From: Enoplolaimus lenunculus
Lineage: Eukaryota > Nematoda > Enoplea > Enoplida > Thoracostomopsidae
Direction of reading: 5' to 3'
Assembly: GCA_030248215.1 (NCBI GenBank)
Contig: JASANG010000463.1
Coordinates: 186,001-250,000, forward strand
Length of the DNA stretch: 64,000 nt
In this document: positions 1 through 8,060 of the stretch, in pieces
Layout of the letters: each line of letters opens with the position of its first letter
Position numbering within the stretch: the stretch's first letter is position 1
The notes under the pieces: model-generated
Seen by the model: the letters and a program-made list of their open reading frames with translations, nothing else
What the model was told of the DNA's origin: nothing
Database searches by the model: none
Program-made: the position numbers and the translations under genes

Positions 1-393
1 TACTAAACGTAACCCGCTTTCGAAAATCCTGGCTACATCCGTGTCTACGGTTACTCAACAAGCTAGAGGTATCAGTTGACACAGGTATATTGCTAAAACG
101 ACATGCTAGAGCGAAACAAGGTTCACGAAGACTATACCGGGAAATAATATGATTTAAAACTGAAACTAAAATGTTTCTGAAAAAGTGGCAAAAATTTTAA
201 TGGAATGAACGCTACGAGCTTACTTTACAGCTTTGCACGAGCACTAGCGCTACATATGGCAAATTTTATCTAAATTGAACCACTCTTAATGCGCGTGTGT
301 GCTGTTGGAGGTAATTGTGAAATCGTTGTGTTATTCAAATAGCATTTAATATACAAATTGTAGTAATTAAATACTTGACAACGCTCTCAAATC

Positions 394-557
394 GGGCCCA
401 TAGCCAAGGGGGTGCAGGGAACGGTCTCAGCCCCTCCTGGAAAAATTTTGACCCTCATAGAAGATTTTCAACCTTGCTTGTAAGTCATTGAAAACCTTTA
501 AATGCCTTTACTGAAAATTTTTTAGCCCCCCTTGGCAAGATGAGCTGGCAACGGGCC
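394..557. mobile_element. Short MITE, GGCCCRTAGCCA family, copy 1
   Basis: A segment of about 165 bp begins GGGCCCATAGCCAAGGGG and ends GGCAACGGGCC, so its ends are imperfect inverted repeats. A clear second copy lies at 3573-3727 and shares the internal string CAACCTTGCTTGTAA. It has no coding capacity. It sits in the intron just upstream of the exon at 621. The transposase superfamily is not determinable. Confidence 0.6.
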
Positions 558-620
558 GGTCTCAACTCGAACCATAAGTTGATATTTTAGTATAATGTTT
601 ATTATTTGTTTTAATTTCAG

Positions 621-3600
621 CCACTTGCTCGGCCAATGAAATCACGCCAATTTATGCAATCATTCAAGGACAGCCCGCGCCGTCCACCAGGAGTAACTTC
701 TGATACTGGGCCTGTCATTCGTGCGACCACCCCTCGAAGCTTTAAAGATTCACCCCGAATGCCCGTGGGAGGGCTGCCCGCCCTCAATATATTTGCAGAA
801 ACGGCCCCTCAGCCACCGCCGCTGGTTCGGGCGGCATCCTTTGATCTCAGCCGGCCTGTAGTCGAAGATCGTCCGCCAAGAATTGAAGACAGCAATGGCG
901 TGGGAAGAGCCCGAAAAATGTCATCGGAAGCTAGCGACTCAGTACGTTGCACCGTTTACGTTTATTTGCTTGAAGCCTGTTTACTAATCTTAAACCTGAG
1001 CTTAAAGATAAGCTTAAGCTTAAGTCTAAACATGTAAGCCTAATCCTTAACTTAAGCCTATGATTCCGACTCTTTTGAAGTCTCCCGTACCCGCCCCCCT
1101 GTCTCTAAGTGTGCAGACCTCTACAATTCACATGAGTCCATTAATTTGTATAGCATTTATCATCAGTTAACCGATAGGTCGTGTAACTTTTAAACTGATA
1201 AACAGTAGAGAGCTTCAAAAATATAGCAACGTTTTGTATTCAGTTGCATTTGTTCTTAACGTAATTTTATGTTCACTGGTGGTAGGTGCTGCATAGAGTT
1301 CAAAATACGTGTCCTTCGTTTAGCCTTGTTTTCGGGCTTTAAAGTTACTTTGACTGATGTCGTAGCTGTGACTTGTTGAATTTATTAATATCGAACAAAA
1401 TTATATTGAGATATGCGTAGAAAAATTACTATATTTGGTTAGTGCCGCAGCAGGCAGAGGTGGGGACAACCCCCAAATTCCAGGGTGGGGGCCCCAAACT
1501 CGCAAGCGAAGCAAGCGAGAAACCAGACGCATTTTAAATCTTAAGCGGTTTATGTTTCAATCGGTAGGGTTGTGGTTCCTTTAGAGATGGGGACCCCCCA
1601 AATGGGGGCTATGGGGGTGGCTGCTCCGGCCTTGTATTTGGTACTAAAACAAATGCAAATTTGTTTCATTGGTTCGTTTATTATATCAATATTCTTTGGG
1701 ATATTGTTATAATTGTTTTATCGGAAGCGCTGCCGATGTTTGTCTATTTTTCATTTGGTCGTGTTAATTATGAAAGTCTGCCCACTAGAAGACATGAAGA
1801 CTTAAAATCATCAAAAGCACACGCGTATACAAGCGGACATGCGGGGCCATACCCCAAAAACTTTTATCAGGTTTACGCATACGCGTAGCATTAGGCTTAA
1901 CTAAGTAAGTCTTGCAGTGACCCGAATAAAAGGGGGTAATAAGAGGTGGTTCCCGTTTTGGGTCCCAATCAATAGGAGTTCGTATCCTTAATAAGAGTCC
2001 GTAAGCAGATACAGTCCCTAAACCCTATTTAGAGCCCGTAAATGTCAATTATCCGTAAATCTAGCGCATAAATGACGCCAGGACCAAATAATTTGAGTTC
2101 AAAACTTTAAAACGTGTATAAGTTTTGAAAGTACATTCCTAAGTATAACCTTGCATTATCGCTCAAGCTATTGACACAAGACAAATAAGCGTTTAATTTA
2201 ACGGATAGTTGAAATACCGGATATATATCAGTAACGAAGGACGAGTTAAAATAAATGACAGTTCGTAACCGAATAACAGGAGGTGCCCTCTGGAAAGGTC
2301 AAATAAACATAAGTCCCCCTATTATTCAAGTCACTACAGTAGGACTCTATATTTAACGCGGATCATTCATTTGATTTCAGCCAGTGCGTCTTGTACGACC
2401 GCAATATATTGATACAACTCAACGTTCGTTGAGCGATTCTCGCATTACACGGCGTCCAGGTTAAATTTTTAGTGTCACTTTGGGTTAAATTTTTAGTGTC
2501 CCTTTGGGTTAAATTTTTAGTGTCCCTTTGGGTTAAATTTTTAGTGTCCCTTTGGGTTAAATTTTTAGTGTCCCTTTGGGTTAAATTTTTAGTGTCACTT
2601 TGGGTTAAATTTTTAGTGTCACTTTGGGTTAAATTTTTAGTGTCCCTTTGGGTTAAATTTTTAGTGTCACTTTGGGTTAAATTTTTAGTGTCCCTTTGGG
2701 TTAAATTTTTAGTGTCCCTTTGGGTTAAATTTTTAGTGTCACTTTGGGTTAAATTTTTAGTGTCCCTTTGGGTTAAATTTTTAGTGTCCCTTTGGGTTAA
2801 ATTTTTAGTGTCCCTTTGGGTTAAATTTTTAGTGTCCCTTTGGGTTAAATTTTTAGTGTCCCTTTGGGTTAAATTTTTAGTGTCCCTTTGGGTTAAATTT
2901 TTAGTGTCCCTTTGGGTTAAATTTTTAGTGTCCCTTTGGGTTAAATTTTTAGTGTCACTTTGGGTTAAATTTTTAGTGTCACTTTGGGTTAAATTTTTAG
3001 TGTCCCTTTGGGTTAAATTTTTAGTGTCCCTTTGGGTTAAATTTTTAGTGTCCCTTTGGGTTAAATTTTTAGTGTCCCTTTGGGTTAAATTTTTAGTGTC
3101 CCTTTGGGTTAAATTTTTAGTGTCACTTTGGGTTAAATTTTTAGTGTCACTTTGTTTAAATATCAAATTATAAACCGGTGGCTATTTTTCAACTGCTATA
3201 AAATTTCGTTTTAATAAATCAAATAACAACCACTGCGATAACATGAAGTGGATTCAGCAGCTTAAACTGCTAAATAAATTGGGATGAAAGTCGTGTAAGC
3301 AAACTTGCATTTGAAACGTGGTGCTCTAAGTTTAAAATAGGTGTGTACACAGATGCGGATGAAAAGGTTTTGGCGGGAAGCGGGCTCGCAAATGTTATGC
3401 AACGCAAGGGGAGACCTCACCATTTTGCCACAACAAATTGTGGGGAAAAAATGGTGTTTTTTACAGAAAAATTACTAAATTTTGTCGCTTCAATCAAAAT
3501 TGCCCATCCAGACATCGAATTTGTTCGTTTATACATTATAAATATACGAAACTATTTATTTTTAAATCGGATCTCGTAGCGAAGGGGAGAAGGGGGCTCA

Positions 3601-4811
3601 GCTTCCCCTGGAAAAAATTTGGCCTCCCTTACAGAATTTTCAACCTTGCTTGTAACTCATTGAAAACCCCTGAATGCCCCTCCTGAAATTTTTTAGCCTC
3701 TCTAGCAAGGTGAGCTGGCTACGGGCCTGCGTAGCTGTAAATATAAATCCCACTGAAACGAAACCAATCTTGTAAACAACATTAATACGCCGATCGCGTA
3801 TACATATCATAGATAGGCCCATATTCTCAAATATATAGCGACTATTACTAGATGGCAGGGTGCAACCGGAGGTGAAAAATACGGGAGCCGGAGCAGGAGG
3901 TGAAGCCGGAGGTGGTGTGAAATTAAGTACTTAAAATGAGGTTGATTTCGCTAATTTTATCAAATATCTGTAAGGTGTTGTTAAATCTTTTGGTTTCACT
4001 TGTATTTTGTACAAAATCTGGCCAATTTGTTCCTCATAATTGTATTAAAAGCTAAAAGAAACCGCCCAAAACAAATAAATATTGTAAAATTTTTTGCATA
4101 ATTTCACTAGCAAAGTTGCCGGAACCTGCGGCAGAAATTCTACGGGAGCTGGATAAGGAACTTAGGCCGTTTTTATGCCGTAGCCGAAGCCCAAAGCATA
4201 CCTCTGGTTGTACCCTGCCAGTTGGAGGGCGGTGTTGCAACCTTCGAAGCAGTAAATGGACTGGTTATAAATTTAGTACGTTCTTCGCATTTAGATTTGT
4301 TCTACTTCTGTGGCAATTTTGAAATCCGTAATTCTAATCGTTTATCAGTTTGAAAACGTATCGCTAACTAGTGATAGGTGCTATATTCATTTGAGAATGC
4401 GGTTAAAGATTTCGTAACAGTTTTTTGACAAGTTAACGGCATTATTTACACATACACTCTTTGTGTTGTTTTGAATAATCGTGTCGCATTGCAGCCTTTA
4501 CTGGTTACTAGCAAGAGCAACAACGACACCTTGTCCACAGCAATGGTGCGTTGAGGTAGGTGCCACATACGAAATTGGAGCTTTTTGTTTAACCCCTGTC
4601 GACAATTGTTATCTTGAAGATAAATATTGAAAACTTATTTCATTTTGCGTGTATTATCCATCTTTCTTCAAAGGTATACGCTGGAAACATTTCAGGTCCG
4701 CGAACATTTCGGCCGCGTCGCTCTATGTCACCAATACGACGCCGACCTCCAACACGCGTTTTACATATGCGAACAGTACGACCGCTGGTCAATCAAGCGT
4801 TGGCGTTTTAA
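621..4811 (+). CDS. C-terminal exons of an unrecognised Pro/Arg/Ser-rich protein (partial)
   Basis: Three exons fit together by splice signals and phase: 621-941 (acceptor TTTAATTTCAG, donor GTACGT), 2381-2459 (acceptor TTGATTTCAG, donor GTTAAA) and 4696-4811 (acceptor CATTTCAG, stop TAA at 4809-4811). The lengths 321, 79 and 116 sum to 516 bases, exactly 172 codons. The peptide holds two SFKDSPR motifs, proline-rich stretches and a basic tail with RRSMSPIRRRPP and TVRPLVNQALAF at the C-terminus. The spaced S-P and R-x-x-S sites resemble phosphorylated, disordered signalling or cytoskeletal tails, but I recognise no family. The first exon enters in phase 0, so the gene starts left of the window. 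The second intron is filled by a minisatellite and MITEs. An alternative exon near 4494 is possible but does not keep this frame. Confidence 0.55.
942..1443. other. Intron sequence with CTTAAG-rich tract and MITE-like remnant
   Basis: First visible intron of the Pro/Arg-rich gene. Positions 975-1065 are rich in CTTAAG/CCTAAG hexamers like those inside the TTAGGC-bearing MITEs. Positions 1140-1215 resemble part of the GGGCC-TATTCTCAAATGTG family at 7451-7718 (shared GATAGGTC and AACTTTTAAA). Nothing coding is seen. Confidence 0.4.
1444..1630. mobile_element. Short inverted-repeat element with GCCGCAGCAG ends
   Basis: A stretch of about 187 bp starts GCCGCAGCAG and ends CTGCTCCGGC, inverted repeats with one mismatch. 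Inside, G-rich and C-rich blocks (GGTGGGGACAACCCCC, GGGGGCTATGGGGGTGG) could pair further. No second full copy was seen in the window, so the assignment rests on structure only. Confidence 0.4.
1913..2339. mobile_element. Tc1/mariner-type MITE, copy 1
   Basis: The ends read TTGCAGTGACCCGAATAA and TTATTCAAGTCACTACAG, matching the terminal inverted repeat CTGTAGTGACCCGAATAA seen best in the copy at 51499-51849. The internal landmarks CCTTGCATTATCGCTCAAGC and GATATATATCAGTAACGAA are shared with the other copies. The right side is followed by TA; the left TA is degraded. It is non-coding. Confidence 0.75.
2460..3154. repeat. 24-bp minisatellite, about 29 units
   Basis: Near-perfect tandem repeat of GTTAAATTTTTAG followed by TGTCMCTTTGG. 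Units differ almost only at one base (TGTCACT versus TGTCCCT). The period of 24 is a multiple of three, so long frames are open on both strands (SLWVKFLV repeats on plus, TQRDTKNL on minus). These are artefacts of the period. The array begins exactly at the 5' splice site of the exon ending at 2459, and each unit carries a GT...TTTTTAG string that looks like a minimal intron. Confidence 0.97.
3573..3727. mobile_element. Short MITE, GGCCCRTAGCCA family, copy 2
   Basis: Second copy of the family at 394-557. The right end GAGCTGGCTACGGGCC is well preserved and the left end (TCTCGTAGCGAAGGGG) is eroded. It shares TTTTCAACCTTGCTTGTAA and GAAATTTTTTAGCC with copy 1. It is non-coding. Confidence 0.6.
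3816..4403. mobile_element. MITE, GGGCC-TATTCTCAAATG family, interrupted by a hAT-like MITE
   Basis: The left end GGCCCATATTCTCAAAT and right end CATTTGAGAATGCGG are inverted repeats matching the full copy at 7451-7718. The middle is occupied by a separate element at 3856-4217, so this copy is older than that insertion. Confidence 0.6.
3856..4217. mobile_element. hAT-like MITE, CAGGGTGCAACCGG family, copy 1
   Basis: The element begins CAGGGTGCAACCGGAGG and ends CCTCTGGTTGTACCCTG. The flanking octamers CTAGATGG and CCAGTTGG match at 6 of 8 bases, consistent with a decayed 8-bp target duplication as hAT elements make. Internal GGAGCCGGAGC-type repeats recur in all copies. It is inserted inside the MITE spanning 3816-4403. 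Confidence 0.7.
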
Positions 4812-4906
4812 TGTTTCAGAAACATTTCTTTTGTTTGTCTATGTCACCTATAGAGAGCTGCCTATTGAACCTAAGCCTAAATCTACGTCTGCCTAAGCTT
4901 AACCTA

Positions 4907-5344
4907 TTGTAGTGACCCGAATAAAAGGAGGTAATAAGAGGGTCCCCTTTTGAATCCCAGTCAAAGGAGTCCGTATTCTGAATAAAAATCTGTATGGGGA
5001 TAGAGTCTCTAAACCCTAATTAGAGTCTTAAAACGTCAATTATCTCTAATTCTAGTGCATAAATGACTCTAAACCAAATAAAGTTGAGTTCGAAACTTTA
5101 ACGCATACTTAAGTTTTGAAAGAATACATTCCCAATATAACCTTGCATTATCGCTCAAGCTTCTGATACAAGACGTAAATGTTTATGCAACGGACAGTTG
5201 CAATACTGGATATATCAGTATAACGAAGGGTGGCGAACAACAGGCTAAAAATAAATAACAGTCGGTAACCGAATAACAGGTGGGTACCTTATGGAGAGGC
5301 TTAATAAACATCAATCTCCCATCTCCTTATTCGGGTCACTACAG
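4907..5344. mobile_element. Tc1/mariner-type MITE, copy 2
   Basis: The inverted ends TTGTAGTGACCCGAATAA and TTATTCGGGTCACTACAG are bounded by TA on both sides (4905-4906 and 5345-5346), a typical Tc1/mariner TA duplication. The internal sequence aligns with copies at 1913 and 51499. It lies just downstream of the stop codon at 4811 and so may fall in the 3' UTR of that gene. Confidence 0.8.
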
Positions 5345-5346
5345 TA

Positions 5347-6080
5347 AGGCAAGTAAGGCTGTTCAAAGCCTATGCCAGCCTACTTTCTCAGTAGGCAAGC
5401 TCCTATAATTAAATAGATCATTTTGTGAATGATCATTGGTCAATGTATTTTGAAATATTTTTATTTCTTTTAAATTCTTCTACCAGATTGTGTAAAAAGC
5501 TTTCAGTCCATGTCAGCAATAAGTCCTACCGAATGGAAGGCTGAGAAATTGGGTGACTTGGTGTTTGCAAATTGAGAAACTGGGGAAATGGAAAGATGTG
5601 AAGCTGGATAAATTTAGAGACGGGTACGCTGGGATACTGAGACGCTTGAAATGGAAAATGATTTTTGAGACAGTATAGAGGCCGCTTCTGTTATAAGTGC
5701 TTTGTTCACAAAAGTATTTATTTCAGAATTCTAATTCATTTCGTACCTATATATAGTCAGTTCTTACATTTCTCTGCTAATATGACTGGCCCATAACTTG
5801 GATCAGTTCTTGGCCAGGAAAACCCTAAGTACGGCTCTGCTTACTATTTTGAAAGTTTAAAATGATAAAAAAAGTGTTCTAAATGTTGTACATACCCTAA
5901 TTGTTAAATTTAGGGATATTTTTAGGCTTCGACTTTTATACTTAGGCGTAGGGAAACAAAAAGGCTGGGAATCTGGGATACTTGGGACTGGGGATGTGGG
6001 GTACTGTAAAACTTAAACTCGAAGACATGTAATCTGGGAATCTGGAGAGTTTGGAAAATGCGAAACTAGACAACCAAGAG
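5347..6080. repeat. Intergenic, degenerate CTGGGA/CTTGG-type short repeats
   Basis: Two patches (about 5535-5660 and 5955-6075) are built from loosely repeated 10-14 bp phrases such as AAACTGGGGAAATGG and GGAATCTGGGA. No open frame, splice-bounded exon or RNA gene is seen. Confidence 0.4.
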
Positions 6081-6345
6081 CCTGTAAATTCCAGCTAGCT
6101 GATCTTAACTCAGAATTAGTTGGATAAACTCAGAAATTTAAGTTCTGAATCAAGACGTTCAGAACTCAAATTTCTATGTTGATTCAACTCATTTTGTGCA
6201 ATTTTGCATACTGATCTCGTATCTTCTCTACTCGGAGTGAGAAACAACTCAACGCAGAGCGAGTTAATGTTTACTGTTATGAATTCAGAAATAAACAAAA
6301 CCGCAAACTTAGTTGATCAATCAACCCATTGAAATTTAAATGGAG
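6081..6345. mobile_element. Degraded MITE, CACTGTAAATTC family
   Basis: It begins CCTGTAAATTCCAGCTAGCTGATC and ends near TCAACCCATTGAAATTTAAA, a decayed version of the element at 6723-6983. Both contain repeated GAATTCAGAA/AACTCAGA phrases and alternate GAGTTGAT/ATCAACTC motifs that can pair internally. Confidence 0.45.
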
Positions 6346-6722
6346 GAAACTGATACACAGAGAGACTATGAATCTGGAAGAGTTGGAATTTTTCTGAATT
6401 ATGCGATTAAGGCATGTTAATATTCATCCGTATTTTCAAATTCTAAACAAATAGCGGATGCACTTAAAGTATTTAAGTTTTTGAAATAATTTCGTCATTA
6501 TTACTTCATATCAAACAAATGCAGAATACCTGTATTGAAAAACAGAATGAGATTTACTAGTTAGAAATCATTCTGATTTTCATTAAAAAACATTTTACAA
6601 CTATACTATGAGTATAAAAATAACCAAATATCCGGTGTTCCTATAGAGAAACGGACATTGCTTTAATATACCGAAAACGGCTATGCAGGGTACTCCCTGA
6701 TTGTTGCTCTCTATTGAAGCCA

Positions 6723-6983
6723 CACTGTAAATTCAAGTTAGTTGATTATATAATCAACTCAGAGTGAGAATTAGTAATTTTTGGTAATTTCTGAGTTACT
6801 TGCAGTACATATATTAGTTCGCTCTGAGCTGATTAAATTCCGGGTGAGTTGATTAATTTACTCAGAATGAGTTAGGTAAATCAATTCAGAGTTCTGAGTT
6901 CTGAAAGACCAAATTCAGAGGTCAGGCTACTCAGTTCATTCAGCTAATTCTGAGTTAAAATCAACTCACTGGAATTTACAGTG
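6723..6983. mobile_element. MITE with CACTGTAAATTC ends
   Basis: The terminal inverted repeats CACTGTAAATTC and GAATTTACAGTG are exact. Sub-terminal TTAGTTGATTATATAATC and AAATCAACTCACTG, plus many internal GTTGATT/AATCAAC words, would let most of the element fold back. It is non-coding. Confidence 0.7.
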
Positions 6984-7450
6984 CACATATGATTTATCGT
7001 ATTGTGTTTTAACACTATAATTCATGCACAATTTGAAATATTGAAAAAATGTTGGCAAAACGTAACAACGGCAAGTTGCAAGTAACCACGGCAAAACTTT
7101 CACGTGCTGAACAAGTTTCCAAACCAATGATCTGATTCTGACATTATGCAAATTCGAATATTGCGCAATATCAGGCGTAAAATTTACGCTGAAGATGTTA
7201 ATATTCGAGAGCATTTAACGGTTTTGAAATTTTGTATATGCATTGTCAAACTTTGTACATGAATTATTTGTTCAAGATTAGATTTTCACCTTGGCTACCC
7301 AGCGTTTATTGGTAGAATTGTACTAAATAAACAAAATTATTTTAAAATTTCAACGCGCGGGGTCCTCATTAAGTGTTAAAAAGTAAATATTTCTAACTTT
7401 AAACGAACTCATTGAAAGAAATAGACGTAGAAAAAACGCTTTTGAAATCA
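6984..7450. other. Intergenic, nothing recognised
   Basis: AT-rich sequence with only short random frames. I see no exon-like segment, repeat or RNA motif. Confidence 0.5.
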
Positions 7451-7718
7451 GGGCCCGTATTCTCAAATGTGTGTAGCATAAGTACACCACCAGTTGTTGA
7501 TATATAGCCGATAGGAGTAGTAATACCCCTGCGCAGGGGTATTACTACTGATAGGTCTTGCAACTTTTAAATCAGTGAATGCTGTGGCTAAAAATTCAGT
7601 ACATTTTTCGCATATGATTTGCTCAACTCCTGTAAGTACCAATTTTGAGTTTAACAAATGCAATAATTAGTGAGTTTAAAAACCAATTACTATATATACA
7701 CATTTGAGAATATGGCCC
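7451..7718. mobile_element. MITE, GGGCC-TATTCTCAAATGTG family, full copy
   Basis: The ends GGGCCCGTATTCTCAAATGT and ACATTTGAGAATATGGCCC are near-perfect inverted repeats. An internal palindrome at about 7520-7550 (AGTAGTAATACCCCTGC / GCAGGGGTATTACTACT) adds a strong hairpin. Other copies lie at 3816-4403 and 24107-24266. Confidence 0.75.
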
Positions 7719-7780
7719 AGTTCTTTCTTAAATAGAGAATTTTGTGTTGCTGGAAAGAAATTTTTGTTAAATTAAAACTC

Positions 7781-8010
7781 GGACCGATGTATAGAACAGG
7801 GCCGGAACAGTAGTATAAGCACATTCCTAAGCCTAAACCTAAGCCTAAGCGTATGGATGAGCCTATTAAGCCTAAGCCTAAGCGTATGGATGAGCCTATT
7901 AAGCATAAGCCTAAGCCTAAGCATAAGCAAAAAAATTAGGATAAAGCTTAAACTGACTCTATAATAGCACCTCCGGAAAACGATCCGGCCCTGTTACTAT
8001 ACATGGGCCA
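7781..8010. mobile_element. MITE carrying TTAGGC-like hexamer array, copy A
   Basis: The left end reads CGATGTATAGAACAGGGCCGGA and the right end CCGGCCCTGTTACTATACATG, inverted repeats. Between them (7828-7930) is an array of CCTAAG/GCCTAA hexamers with a tandemly duplicated block containing GCGTATGGATGAGCCTATT. Copies B and C at 52831 and 54448 carry the same array in the TTAGGC orientation. Confidence 0.65.
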
Positions 8011-8060
8011 AAACTCGTAACATTAGTTTCCTGAGCGTTTTACCCCATCTTTAAAATTAT

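Noticed and set aside
2460-3154. CRISPR-like regularly repeated array
   Set aside because: Units are directly adjacent with no unique spacers, in a eukaryotic intron. It is a plain minisatellite.
2363-3173. Long open frames on both strands (233 and 267 codons) across the 24-bp repeat
   Set aside because: They exist only because the 24-bp period keeps every frame open. Composition is a single octapeptide on each strand and neither is bounded by splice or start signals.
4494-4556. Candidate exon with acceptor CATTGCAG and donor GAGGTAGGT
   Set aside because: In the phase required after the 2381-2459 exon it meets a stop codon; skipping it gives a clean in-frame join to 4696-4811.
7828-7930. 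A true telomere or chromosome end
   Set aside because: The hexamers are short, imperfect, internal and bounded by MITE terminal repeats.
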